In this document: piece after piece, positions 1-12,085 of the stretch
Layout: every line of letters begins with the position of its first letter
Numbering within the stretch: position 1 is the stretch's first letter
Source of the DNA: Triangularia verruculosa
Taxonomy: Eukaryota > Ascomycota > Sordariomycetes > Sordariales > Podosporaceae
Direction of reading: 5' to 3'
Assembly: GCA_033296885.1 (NCBI GenBank)
Contig: MU863975.1
Location: 1-64,000, forward strand
Length of the DNA: 64,000 bases
Made by a program: the position numbers and the translations under genes
Notes under the pieces: model-generated
Told to the model about the DNA's origin: nothing
What the model saw: only the letters and a program-made list of their open reading frames with translations
Databases searched by the model: none

Positions 1-271
1 TAAAGAAGGTTACCACCTATATTCTCTGTTATACAGTACCTATAAGGTACTGTAGCCCAGTACCCCAGCAGTGAGCTTTAGGTATCGTGTGTGTTGATTC
101 CGCTGCACTAGAAGAGTACTGTAAGTACCTACCGCTATAGGGCCCTTAGGCCTGTATGCGGCTCATACCTTTTAAAATTTTTATATAGTAATTTCCCAGA
201 GTTTGACTATAAAATTATTCTCCGGACAGGATTAGTAAGACATTCCAAGACCCAAGACACCACCTCGATAG

Positions 272-985
272 CTTCGACAGCGAGACCCCGACCAACACAG
301 CAACCCAAGTACTTCAGTAGAGAATGACCGTGAAAACCTGGGCAAACGGCCCCGGCTTTCCCTACCTCAGGACCGCTCCCGCGACAGCTACAACCGCGGA
401 CCTCCCCTCGACAAGCGCCGCGAAAGCTACTACGGCGCTTAGTCCGCCGATAAGGGGCCGCACCGCGATGCTGGTAAGAGGGGTCGTGGTTCTTCGTACC
501 GCCCGAGCTAGCGGCGTAGGACGCGGTCCCCGTCCGCCAGCCGCAGCAGTAATACGCGTAGCGGCAGCCGCGCACACAGCGGGGTCTCCTCCCCGGCCAG
601 AACCAACCGCAGCGGCAGCGAGTCGCCGCTTACGTCGCTCGAGGCGGAGTTATTAGGCCTGGCCGAGGAGCCGGCCGCGCCCCCGAAGCGCAAAGTGGCG
701 GCGAAGAAGCCGCCGATGAAGCGCCCCAGGGTTGCTGACGCGTTTAGGTAAGTATATGTGTTTTTCGGCGAGTACTAGTTAGGTATCTGAGCGGTTTATT
801 GACGAGGGTGCAGCAATCGCCGGTGGTAACTTGCTCAGCTGCGAAAGTTTGCAGGATTACGCGGCTATTAGGAGACTTATCCGGGGCTGTAAGCTTTCGA
901 AAATCTTCAGGTAAGTATAGGCCTCAGTTAAGCCCAAGCTATCACTAACCCACGATGTAGTATTTGCCGGCGGCGATTGGGATCT
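272..985 (+). pseudogene. Decayed multi-exon gene, Arg/Ser-rich, unrecognised
   Basis: One frame read from about 272 gives a protein-like, Arg/Ser-rich segment with a basic nuclear-localisation-like stretch (PPKRKVAAKKPPMKRPRV near 680-735). It is broken by two TAG codons that would be CAG or TGG before C-to-T or G-to-A change. It stops being open at a perfect donor GTAAGT (748). A second open stretch (about 783-912, reading FIDEGAAIAGG...LIRGCKLSKIFR) again ends at GTAAGT (912), followed by a CACTAAC branch-like site and TAG near 960. Frame continuity between splice signals suggests a real ancestral gene. I do not recognise the family. The first intron would be only about 35 bp if the second exon starts where its frame opens, so that boundary is doubtful. 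Confidence 0.33.
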
Positions 986-1414
986 CATTCTCGCACGTAT
1001 CAGTTTAATAATCTTAATGTTTCATAACCAGTTACGACGGCTGTGCGGCAGCCATTAGACAGGGTCTGAGGGGGAGGTCTGGGGTTATGGGCTGCTTCTC
1101 TCAGTAATTAATACACAGTCCCCAATCTACAGTACGGGACTGGTTTCCAAGCTAGGACCGTGGGCTATTTTTAGAGCAAGGGCGTCGTGTATTTTATTTA
1201 TTTCAAAGAATCTAAGACTAAGAGCAACGGATATTCGGTAGTTAAACAGAAGGCTGAAACTCGGGTATGGTACCCGATTTCGATACCTCGGTTGGTCCTT
1301 GTGCAGTTTATGCAGTGATAATGCATTATTTCCGGTAGGTAGATCACGATACCGACTACTTAATACACTATTCTTACTTTATAGCACCCTACATTATCTC
1401 TTCTCTCAGCCGGG
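986..1414. other. No gene seen; left flank of the gypsy insertion
   Basis: No coding frame or RNA gene is supported here. The last five bases (ccggg, 1410-1414) are the left copy of the target-site duplication of the retrotransposon that follows. Confidence 0.5.
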
Positions 1415-1812
1415 TGTGACGAACCCCTGTACAGAACCTCTGAAAGGGATACTCGGTTGAAGGCAACTTCTGACAATTGGTTCGGTGCAGCTAAACAGTG
1501 CACAACAAGATATCTCAATATAAACATAAGATCCCGTGAATATAAGCTGTGATTATATACTGCGGAACTATCTATAAGCTATTTAGTTCCTCCGTATATA
1601 TAGACCTAATGCTAAGACCTAGATTACTCCTATTCTTCGAGGATTATAACTACTTATTAAGAATTATAATAATTCCCAGGAATTATTTATAATTCCTCGT
1701 ATCCCGGATAATCCTCTTTTTATTGGCCTATCCTCCTTTCCTCTAATTAATTATTATACCTCCTCTCTCCTATTAGTTATTTTCCTCGGGTATCTACATT
1801 ATATTCGTAATA
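1415..1812 (-). repeat. LTR (3' LTR of the minus-strand gypsy element)
   Basis: 398 bp, same length as its partner at 8539-8936. It carries many more T/A substitutions than the partner in its right half (for example aattattataatt where the partner has gaatcataatgatt). Confidence 0.95.
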
Positions 1813-2635
1813 CGATGCCCCCTTTCCTAAGTCGACGTTTCGGCGACTTTATTTAAAAACCTTTTACTAATAACTAACCTTACCTACTGTAAATCCTCCT
1901 CTCTATCTTTTTACCGCTACAATATTTAACCGCGTAAATAAACCTAAACGTTCGACAACGTTAACTCGCATCGATCTTATAACGAAAATACTACGTCGTC
2001 CTTTCGCTATACCAACCCCTTATTCTATTTATTTTACCCGCAATCTTCCCTATATTATATCGCCCTCCGAGTCCTCCCGTTATCTTAAGTATATCCGTTA
2101 TACTCTCTCGCCCTACGACGTTCTTAAAATAACTCCTCGCTAATTATCCTATATTATTTCTTAATATAACGTAGTAGAGGCGGAGCTCGAGTTCGCTAAG
2201 GAGTAAGCGGAGGCCGCCGTTATAAATACCCGTTGTATTTAGGAAAAGGCCGAGGCTACAAACGAAAAGGTTCGCCGTTTACGTAAATAAAAGAAAATGT
2301 AGCGCGAGAAGATATCGCGGGTTATATCCCGGGATTTTAATATTATAGAGGAATTAGAAAAGTTAAAGCGCTAGAAAGCCGCTAGTAAAATCGCTTCCCT
2401 ACCTCCGTTAAATCCCTCCTTTAACTGAGCCTCTATACCGTTAGACTAACTAGGCTAAAACCTTTTAGGTAGGTTCGCCGATTTTATTAGTAATTTAAAT
2501 TTTAATCCCTTATTGGGTTTACTTCGTTATTCTCCTCCTTTAATTTCCTAAGGTTCCTTTAATGGAATCCTTCTGACTTTTCCGGGTAGTTAAGGTTCGT
2601 AATACTAATTATAGGTAGGTCCTTAAGTATTTACT

Positions 2636-2706
2636 AACTTTATAGTATAGCGTATAGTACGTCGATTATTACGTCGGAGATATAGGTTCGATTCCCGTCG
2701 AGGTTC
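2636..2706 (+). pseudogene. Possible RIP-mutated tRNA gene inside the gypsy element
   Basis: An acceptor-like arm (aacttta 2636-2642 against cgaggtt 2699-2705, three mismatches all of transition type), a D-arm with stem gtat/gtac (2645-2648, 2657-2660) and an AGCGTATA loop, and a T-arm with a perfect TTCGATT loop (2687-2693; stem atagg/cccgt, two transition mismatches) lie at normal tRNA spacing over 71 nt. The anticodon arm is not convincing, so no amino acid is assigned. Mismatches look like C-to-T or G-to-A changes. Chance resemblance is possible; the intact T-loop and spacing argue against it. Confidence 0.4.
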
Positions 2707-5700
2707 TTTAGTATTTAGGTTTATAGGTACGCCCCGTAATTTAAATATTAAACCTTTTATCGTTCCGATTAACTTTAATCGGTCTAAGTACTACCGATAG
2801 AATTCTTTTAGCTTTTCGGGGTAGTTTAAATTTACCATTAGTTCCTACGAATTATTTATAGCTAAGTAATTTAATTAATTAATTAAGTATTTTAATTACC
2901 CTTAGTTAATTTATAAATCTAATACTTCTTTTATATTATATTCTTTTTCTTCGTCTTCCGCTACCTCTAAAGTATTAGTCTTACTTATTAATAATATAAA
3001 TTCCAAAAGTAAAATATAAAAAGTATATAATTATAAGCATATCGTATTAGGTAGCTCTAGTTTATACGCCGTTTCCGATATCTTTTTTTTGACCTTAAAT
3101 AGTCCTACTCGTTTATAGTCCAATTTCTTACTAAGCCTTTTTATACGTAGGTTATATATTAATAAAAACACTTTATCCCCCCTCTTTAAGCGAGGTCCCT
3201 CGAGCCGTTTAACGTTATAGTACTTACGTATATATTCCCAAACGAATTCGAGTTCTTCCTTAAGTTTAGCGTATAATATATATAGTTTTTTTACCTTTAC
3301 TACCGCCCTAGGTACCTTTGCCTTTAGTTTTTACTGTAGATCTGCTTTAAATCTGTAGTTCGCGAAGAATAGTATAACTTTAGTTATTTTTGTAGGTGCT
3401 GTATTATATGCGAGTTGTATTACTGGTAAAAGTTTAACCTAGTTGTTTTACTCGAAATTAATATAGTTTTAAAGGTATTATTTAATAATCTAATTAAGTC
3501 TCTCCGTTTAACTGTCCGTCTGCAGGTAGTATACGGACGATACTTTATTCTTTACTTTTATTTACTTTATTAAAGCCTTCTAAAACTTTAATATAAATTT
3601 AGTATCGCGATCCGTAATAAATTCTCTTAGCTATATATATATTACCGTAATATTCCGAAATACTATATCCGCTAATTACTCCGCCGTTTAGGTCTCTTTA
3701 TAGGGTAGGAAATACGCTTACTTAGTGAGTCTGTCGATTACCGTTAAGATACTATTGTACTTGACGCCCGTGGTTATATCTTTAGATTCTAGTAATTTAG
3801 TAATAAAGTCTATTAATACCGAACTCTATAGTTACTCTGTTATTAGTAATAGCTTTAAAAATCCGTACGGCTTATACCTCTCTACTTTCGTTTTTCTATA
3901 AAGGTTATACTCCTATAGTATTTCCTTTACGTCCTTTTTTAATCCTAGCTAATTAAAGTGTTATTTAATCTTTTCCGTCGTTTTAGCTACTCCTATATAT
4001 CCTCCGAACCTCGACTTGTAGATCTTTTAAATTAAGGTCTTCCGTAGGTTTAGATCGACGTAAGCTCTATTATTATACTAGAGCCGGTAACGATTATCCT
4101 TTTAAATCCCTAATAGTTTTAACTCTACCTATTACTTTTAATTATTACCATTAATATAGCTTTAATACTTATAGGTAATAGATTTTTTTCGGTATACTAT
4201 ATAATACTCGGCCTACTATTAGAGCGGGTATTTAAATGTACCTTTTACTATTTTTTATAATAAAGGTGGCGACTTTTCTTCTACTTTCTTTTCGTAATAG
4301 TCTACCCGTCTACTTAAAGCGTCCGTTCTTATATTCTTAAATTCTTTTTTATAGTAGATTTAAAAATAGAACTTTAATAAAAATTCTAATTATTTACTTT
4401 ATTTAACGTTAAGGACTTTAATAATAGTAAAGTACTTTAAATTCTTATAATCTATATAAATTTAAACCTTGTAGTTAGTACCGCTAAGGTATAATCTCTA
4501 CTCCTCGAAGGCCTTAATAATAGTAAGTAGCTTTTTATCGTAGATAGGGTAATTCTTATATAGTTCCTCTAATTTCTTCGAAAAAAATACTATTAAATAT
4601 AATTTTCTATCTTCGTTTCGTTATCCTAACTACTCTCCGATAATATAGTCGGAGGTATCTATCTCGACTTTAAAAGGTCGTTTTAAATTAAAGAGCTTAA
4701 ATACTAGGTCCGTTATAATAATGTTTTTAATAATTTAAAAAGCCTCTTCTTACTCCTTTTTCCACTTAAATTCGGCGTCTTTTTTAATAAAGTCGTTTAG
4801 TAGCTTCGTTATAGCGTTGTAATTCTGTATAAATATCCGATAAAAGTTCGTAAATCTTAGAAACTTTCGAACCTTTATCTTTAACTATTCGGCCGTTTTT
4901 ACTTATAATCTCGGTTAGTTTTTAATTACCGTAATTTTCCCTAATTTTATTTGCACTTCTCTTAACGAAATAAAATACCCTAAGTAAACCGTCTTTTATA
5001 TATAAAACTCGCTTTTATCTTTATTTACCGATAATTTAGCTCCGTATAATGCGTTTAAAATCTCTTTAATGTACTATTTATATTCCTTTAGAGTACGTAA
5101 ATAGATAAAAATATCGTTAAGATAATAAACTATTATTTTATTGAGATATTAGCGAATCGTATAATTAATAAGGATTTAGAAAGTCGTTAGTATATTTATA
5201 AGCCCGAACGGTATAACGAGGTACTCGAAATGCCTATAAAGTGTACGAAAAGCCGTCTTTTATTTATCTTCTTCCTTAATATATATATATGTATACCCGA
5301 CTAATATATTAAATCTAGTAAATTATTATACCCTTAATAGTTAACTCTATAGTTGTAAAATTAATAGTAGTAGGTAACCGTTCTTTACTATTTTTTAATT
5401 TAGTTATCGATAATCTACGTATAGTCGTAAGCTCTCGTCCTTCTTCGGTATAAAGAAAATAAGGTACCTAGCTAGCGATATAAATACTTTAATATATTCT
5501 TTCTTAATATTTTTGTTTAAATACTTTTGTAACTTTTTACTCTATTTATTATTAATATAATAGACCTAAAAGAACTTAAGTTTTACTCCTTCCTTAAGTT
5601 TAATCTCGTAGTCCTATAGTCCCCTCTCCGGTAGACCTTAAAAGTATTTTGCCGTAAATACCGGATACCTCCGGTACTTTACCGGTACCTCCTTCTTTTT

Positions 5701-8538
5701 GCCTTTCTTTATATTATTATAATAGGCGTATTTATCTTTTATTACCGTTATAATTTCCACTAAAAAATTATTTTTACTAACTTTATTTCTTCGATTTTAC
5801 CGCCTTTATTAATTAAGTATATTATTACTTCTCGTATCTTTTATAGTAGTGCCGTAGAGGGTGCTTATCTTACACTCTACTCTCGCCGTACCCCTAATCT
5901 CCTATCGTTAGTTAGATATTCCCGATATTCCCTCGATTATAGGTGGCTACTATCCTTCTAATCGATATCTAGATTATAGTCTTTGTGCTATAGTTGCCCT
6001 AGGATTATATTCTTCTTTAGCCCTATATCTATAATATTGAAAATCACTTTTATTGTCTTTCTTAATATAGTAATATCTAGTAGTACCGTCTTTTTAGTTA
6101 TTAACTATATAGGGAAGGGTCCCTTTATAATAACCTCTTTTTTCTTTTTTCTTTATAGAACCCGGGTTTATTATATAAACTTAGGTAAAATTAAATCCGC
6201 TTCTACTTTACTATCTATGAGTACCTACGTTTAAAAACCTTTCTAATGTACTACTATTTGTAGTCTTTTATTTTTTATACCCCTCCTTTATACCGCAGTG
6301 ACTTCGTTAATATATCGTTTATAGTCCTTTAGAGGTTTTCGGCCTCCGTAAAAGGCCGTAGTTCTTTTCCCGACTATTATTATAACTTTAAAGCGTCCTT
6401 TTTGATTAAATTATTTAATAGCTCGAAATCGGTTAACTATCGTCGTTAAATTTCCTTTTACTTCTTATTCTTAGTACTATTCTAAGTCTTTTTTTTATTA
6501 CGTACTTTTCGTACTTTGGGGCTAACTTCGTAATATTTCCGGGCTTTCGTTTGTAAGTAAAAAGCGCAATCCGTATTCTTATACCCCGTTAAACTAAATC
6601 TGTCGGTATTTTCTTTTTAATTTACTATTTAATCGAGGCAGTACTTTACGTACCTAGGTATAACTTATATAGTTTGGAGTTTATTTAATTCGACCGGGTC
6701 CTTTAATTTCTATAAGAAATAATCGTTTAACTCTTCCTTCGGTATTTTTTACTTCGTAAATATATTCTGTACCGATATCGGTTCGCTTATTTAAGTAAAC
6801 CCTTTAATTGGCTAATACCGGTTAAGGGCTTTTAACTAGTAGTATTCCTTATATATATAAACGATATACTAGAACTATAGTATCCTTTTATATTCTGGGT
6901 ATCGTAGGTAGACCTACGGAGTGTTCCCTTTGTAATGGGTATACTATCCGAACGCTAAATATTCTCTTAATATTTATATAAGTCCGGTATTAACCGTCGG
7001 TCGTAATACCTAATATTTACCCTAGGTCTTTTCGCCCGTAAAGAATACTATAAACTTATTATTAAACTTCTTTTCGGGGATAATTTAATACTTATTTCCT
7101 TATTATAATTATATAGTCGGTTAGTTACTATTAGTAGCTTACGCTACTTTATCCTTAAAGTTGCGGTATTACTGTTTAATAACTTCTCGCTATTTTTAAA
7201 GCTTTACTATTATTTCCTTGAATCTTTAAACTTACTCCTTTACTTACTTTATAGTCCCTTCCGTATTTTAGACCGAGGTGTTAATTAAGGTAAAAACCTG
7301 CTTTAATCGTCGTATAGTTTCCTTAGAGGGCCCTAAAGTAGTGCTTTCTTTTAGCTTTATAGCCCCTTTAATCGGCAGCTTTTGTCCTATAACGCGGTTT
7401 TCTCCCTCGGAATTAACTATTAACTCTCTTTCCTAAGCCTCGTATTTATAGTCGCTATCGGTATAATCATCTATTAAGTTCCGAAAATCCTCGTAGGTAT
7501 ATTCGGTATTAGAGATCTCGATAACCTGTATAGTCTTAGCTATTACCGCCGTTTTTCTTTTTTTCTAACCGAGTTACTTAGGTAACCGGTAATCTCTCTT
7601 AAAGTGGCCTATCTTCCCGTAGTTAAAATATTTAACGTCGTTTTTTCCCTTAAACCGTTTTTAAACTACATTTACTTCTATAAGCCCTACGTAAGTAGTT
7701 TTTGAAACGTAAGTCCTGTAAAGCCGTCTTTTTTTCTTATCGTTAGGTCGGTAAGGTCCCTATACGTATATGCCCTTACGCTCCTTACGGCGTTGATATT
7801 ACCGATCGTTGATACGGACCGCTATTGCGATATATTTATTGATAGTTTCCGGTCGCTTTTATTGATATAATTTATCCTTAACTTTTTCCTTAAGCCTATT
7901 ATAAAATAACTATATTAACCCTTCGTCGTTAATTTCGCTATAGAGTACGTCCGTCCTAAATACTATAGCGTAATCGGTAATAAATTTAGTTTACTTAAGG
8001 TTAGCTAGTCGCTCCTAGGTACGCCTACCTTTATTATACTCTCCGAATACCTCTTTAATCTTCTCTTTGAATCCTTTATACGTCTTAAAGTACTTTTTAG
8101 TAATATCCTTCCTCTCGTTGTACTTATTATCGAAATAGTCTTTTAAGATGGGCTCGAACTAGGTAAAGGCCTTGTTCTTAAGCTTGGACGTAGCGTATAC
8201 TACCTTAGACTCTTTATTAAGGAAACGGGAAGGGTAGTACCGAAAGTATGCCTTAAGTTGGATCAAAAATCCTCCTAGCTTTCCTTTAGCTCTTCCGTAT
8301 CGGTCGGAAGCCTCGAACTTAGCGCGATCTCCTTCCTTACGTAAGGTACCGATCTCTCTATAGAATATATCGTTTTCCTACGTAAGGGCGTCGTAAAAGA
8401 GGCGCGATTTATCCTCGAGTTCCTAGATACAAGTAAGGAGTTGGTCGATAGTAGGTTAGGTATTGGTATTTCCGGCTATAGCGTTTAATTTAGCGCTTTC
8501 AACTTATCCGATAATAGAGTTAAAGTAAGTATATAACG

Positions 8539-8936
8539 TGTGACGAACCCCTATACAGAACCTCTGAAAGGGATACTCGGTTAAAAGCAACTTCTAACAA
8601 TTAGTTCGGTGTAATTAAACAATATACAATAAGATATCTCAATATAAACATAAGATCCCGTGAATACAAGCTGTAATTATATACTACAGAACTATTTACA
8701 AGCTATCTAGTTCTTCCGTATATATAGACCTAATACCAAGACCTAGATCACTCCCATTCTTCGAGGATTATAACTGTTTGTTAAGAATCATAATGATTCC
8801 CAGGAATTATTTATGATTCCTCGTGTCCCGGATAATCCTCTTTTTATTGGCCTATCCTCCTTTCCTCTGATTAACTATCGTACCTCCTCTCTCCTATTAG
8901 TTATTCTCCTCGGGTATCCACATCATGTTCGTAACA
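8539..8936 (-). repeat. LTR (5' LTR of the minus-strand gypsy element)
   Basis: 398-bp repeat paired with 1415-1812. It keeps more C and G than its partner and is followed by ccggg, the right copy of the target-site duplication. Confidence 0.95.
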
Positions 8937-9019
8937 CCGGGCACTAACAAAGTCTTCCGGCACTCCCTGAACACCAGCCACATCACATGCAAACAGCCAC
9001 GCTACCCACCGTATGTGAC

Positions 9020-9125
9020 AAGCAATCATATCTTCGCAACACAAAGGAGGGTACCGTACCCGTGTCTCAAGTAAGCAATCCTATCGTCGCAGTACTAAGA
9101 AGGGTACCGTACCCGTGTTTCAAGT
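9020..9125. repeat. Two tandem copies of a 53-bp unit
   Basis: AAGCAATC(A/C)TATC... followed by GGGTACCGTACCCGTGT(C/T)TCAAGT occurs at 9020-9072 and again from 9073. The copies differ at a few bases. Each holds the palindrome GGGTACCGTACCC. No gene is supported around it. Confidence 0.8.
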
Positions 9126-9499
9126 GCGGTACGTTCTTCGTGTCCACTACAGAGCGGCCTCGGCCCTCGAAACGACAGACCTATATATATACCTGGCTAA
9201 GCTGATTATACCGTCCTCGTCTTACTGCGCTATGCTAGCTGAGACATATAGCTCAGAGAAATTGCCCTTACAGACGACATACCTCAGCAGCCCCCCATAA
9301 ACTTCGCTGGACTTTACTTTCGCTATTAACTTTCCCGGGTCTTTCTAAGACCTGTGAATATAACCATCGCTCCGTAACTCCCGAGGTAACGAAGTACAAA
9401 AGCATTCAAACAGAAGTAGTACATCTTCATATCCTCGTATTTATGAACCCTAACCCGGCCTATAAGTACCTAAACTCCACGCTTTATGAATGATGGTAC

Positions 9500-9730
9500 T
9501 AGTTAAATGGGGTTTAAGAATTCGCTATCCTACGCCCAACGGTTCATGGACCGACGCCTCGACCCATACCGAGATTTTTGCATAGCCTACATCGACGATA
9601 TCATCATCTTCACGTACAACACGTAGAAACTATCCTCAATCTTTCCAGGACGTCAATCTCGGCATTAATCTTACAAAGTCGTTTCTTAAATTTAGTAAGG
9701 GACCATAACGCTTCCCCCGCAGTTAATCTA
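9500..9730 (+). pseudogene. Fragment of a gypsy-type reverse transcriptase
   Basis: Plus-strand translation across 9540-9627 gives RFMDRRLDPYRD followed by CIAYIDDIIIFT, the YxDD active-site block of Ty3/gypsy reverse transcriptases with an intact IDD. A stop follows, then a shifted frame resumes with FQDVNLGINLTKSFLKFSKGP (about 9640-9705), which matches the next conserved block in order. It is a frameshifted remnant of a second element, opposite in orientation to its neighbour and much less AT-rich. No LTRs were found around it. Confidence 0.75.
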
Positions 9731-10780
9731 TAGTCTCATTCTAATGTTATTGCTGGGTACCCAGTCCCCAACCGTAACCGATGTTTTTAGTTACTATTCG
9801 CTAGCTCGTTCAATTAAGGACGCGTGTGAAGCATAATTTTTCAAACTCGAATCAATAAAGCTAGATAATATTACATTATATCCGATAGCTTACTCGATGT
9901 TAAATTAGGATTACCGGAGGCGGCGTAAATAGATAGGGTCCGTCCGTTGAGAAGTCTACTAAGATATAGCGTTAGGTAAGGCAAGTACGAACTATAAAAT
10001 AAAATCAGCAGTTATAGATCGTTATCTCTATCGGCTCTAAAAACACCGATATACGTTGGCATCACCGTAGAATAACTGTTACTTTCGCACGAGCTTGAGC
10101 TAGACTGCGCATGAAAGAATAGAGAGGCTGTTCATCGGCTTTGGAATCGGCACAAATTCGCACTCCGTCCCATTCAGCACCCAACCGATCCAGAACACAC
10201 TCAACCGAAGCGGGACACACCTAACCGAGCCGGAACACAGGGTATATCTTCAGGTCGTCTGGTTTAAAGACCGACATGCCAAGATAGGTCTTGCTGTCGC
10301 TAACGACGGCCAGGACTGTAGCAAGGAGGGAGACCAACTTGCCAGACCGTAGACGGAAGATGGAGGACTCCATTGCGGCTGGAGCCAGATACCAGCGTCG
10401 TGCACGGCGACATCTATGACTGAAAGATGAGCACGTCTGACTCGGAGGAACGCCTACTCCCGCACATCTAGGTACTTTTTGCAGATGCGGTATGCAATGC
10501 AGTAGCTCTTTGCGGGTTAACAAGCCGCCGGACTGCCGTCTACTATCCGGGTAGACTTTCGCATCCATCTTTCGACTCTCTCTTACTCTCGATACTCCTA
10601 GCCTTTGCCGTTCGCCTCTTCCTACCATTCACTCCACGGAGTTTTTAACGATTTGTTCCCAATTCACATTTTTCGGAGCACAAGGGTAGGGCAGATGTGA
10701 TTGCAGTAGCTGACGACATGAACTGCTCCCCGACGCCATAGATGTTGAACAGAGTACGACGTGATTTCGAGCTATCGATA
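9731..10780. other. No supported gene
   Basis: The stretch from 9731 to about 10100 is AT-rich and decayed. Past that the composition returns to normal, but the open frames (for example minus 10221-10628) have no recognisable domain and low-complexity composition. Confidence 0.4.
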
Positions 10781-12085
10781 CTAAGAGTGACTAACAATCT
10801 TTCCAGCGAACTCGCCGTCGCTTTTGTCGGTCTCACCAGATGCCGACAGAGACATCGCCACCCCTCTCGAGTCAAGGCGCCGAGTAAGTGGCGGGTAATG
10901 CCGCTGTGCTTGCACTGTATGGTGAGATCCTCGGGTCGGTATTTGCCGGTGGACAGGCGCATCTTTCTTGGGGGGGGCTAACAGCAGCCACCACCCCGAA
11001 GCAGGCTGAGCCGCAGTCTGGCCTTCTCCGTCAATTACCCGCATCCCCATCGACCCGGCCACGAACACGGCCTTGGTAATTTTCCCGTTGTCCAGCGTGA
11101 CCGGCACTGTCACAACCCCTGGAGGGACTTCCCTCCGTCTGATAATGGGAAACCCGACGCCGTCTAGCGTCAAGCGACGATACCCGGCCACAAATTTGCG
11201 CTTGAGCTCTTCGTCAGTATAGCTTTGCACCCTCTTGCCGTCGGCCCCCCACCAACAGAACGCTGTTAGCCATCCCGACAAAGTCACGATGCCGCCAGAC
11301 ATGCTTGATGTTGTCTCGTGGACTGCCCGCGCCCAAAACTCCTTGATATTGGCCATATCTGGAGTATCGAAGCTAGCCACCATATACTCAAGGACCTTAG
11401 TCAACCGTATAGTCCACGCATCCGTCTCCTCGTGCCCAAGCGTCCCGAACCAGGCGATACGTTCAAGAATGTTGGCCCAGTCGCTTCTCTCTCCTAATAA
11501 GGTTACTGACGGGAAGCCGCAGCCGAACTTTACACGAGAGCCGAAGTACGGCTTGGTAACCCCGAGAAACGCCATAGCAGCTACAGCTTGGTCGTGCGGT
11601 GTTGTAGTAGTAAAGGTAGGCAGAAGGGTATCGGCAATGTTGGGATCCACAAGGCGCTCCTTCGCTTTAGCAGCTAGCTGTTGTGCAATGGCGCCGAAAT
11701 CCACGCTCTTGATGGTGCCGTCAACATCGACGACAAGCTCCTGCTGACCTTCATGGGCAACGAAGATGGAACGGAGTGCCTCGGCGTTCCCGTTGCCGTT
11801 GACGAAGCAACTGAATTGGGTAAGGATGGCGAGCCATATATCGTCGGGCCGGAGCCTTAGGTGCAGGTCTTGCTGCCAGGCGCGAATGACGGTGTGGGCA
11901 AAGCCATTATTGCTGGCCGCAATGGAGGGAGGGTCCGTTGAACTGAACGATGAGCGTAGGATGGAGGAGTGGTGGTGCCATTGGTCGGGCGAGGTGATAT
12001 AGAGCAGGCTCCAGGGCGACGAACAAGTGCTGTCGCCGTTTGTGCCGCTCTGGAGGTCTGGGTCTGGCTTGATGACGGTGGGCAT
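10781..12085 (-). CDS. DUF4419-domain protein
   Basis: A 434-codon uninterrupted ORF. The N-terminal two thirds match the fungal DUF4419 family: GFAHTVIRAWQQDLHLRLRP, then DDIWLAILTQFSCFVN and FVAHEGQQELVV near residues 61-115, then a GCGFPSVTLLGERSDWANIL block near 190-210 and a tryptophan-rich segment ending in PASGWWLLL. The biochemical role of this family is unknown. The protein has no signal peptide or membrane helix, so it is probably intracellular. The last about 75 residues after GWWLLL are unlike the family and begin at a run of seven G/C bases (10971-10977), so the original reading frame may have ended there and the present tail be acquired by a frameshift. It is flanked by repeat relics on the left and a hairpin on the right. 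Confidence 0.82.
   Translation of the reverse strand: MPTVIKPDPDLQSGTNGDSTCSSPWSLLYITSPDQWHHHSSILRSSFSSTDPPSIAASNNGFAHTVIRAWQQDLHLRLRPDDIWLAILTQFSCFVNGNGNAEALRSIFVAHEGQQELVVDVDGTIKSVDFGAIAQQLAAKAKERLVDPNIADTLLPTFTTTTPHDQAVAAMAFLGVTKPYFGSRVKFGCGFPSVTLLGERSDWANILERIAWFGTLGHEETDAWTIRLTKVLEYMVASFDTPDMANIKEFWARAVHETTSSMSGGIVTLSGWLTAFCWWGADGKRVQSYTDEELKRKFVAGYRRLTLDGVGFPIIRRREVPPGVVTVPVTLDNGKITKAVFVAGSMGMRVIDGEGQTAAQPASGWWLLLAPPKKDAPVHRQIPTRGSHHTVQAQRHYPPLTRRLDSRGVAMSLSASGETDKSDGEFAGKIVSHS

Larger units (their letters stand above)
1415..8936 (-). mobile_element. Complete RIP-degraded Ty3/gypsy LTR retrotransposon
   Basis: Two 398-bp direct repeats (1415-1812 and 8539-8936) begin TGTGACG and end GTAACA (GTAATA in the left copy). 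They are flanked by the 5-bp duplication ccggg (1410-1414 and 8937-8941), so insertion boundaries are exact. The coding strand is minus. Reading that way: a gag zinc-knuckle relic at 7586-7631 (CX2CX4HX4C with all three Cys changed to Tyr), a reverse-transcriptase active site YLND at 5113-5124 (YLDD with one Asp mutated), and an integrase-core signature NSILTVIDRLTK at 3721-3756. A purine-rich tract (GGAAAGGGGG, minus strand) abuts the downstream LTR, fitting this orientation. The interior is AT-rich with stops in every frame and has no surviving ORF: a dead element, decayed in the way RIP produces. Confidence 0.95.
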
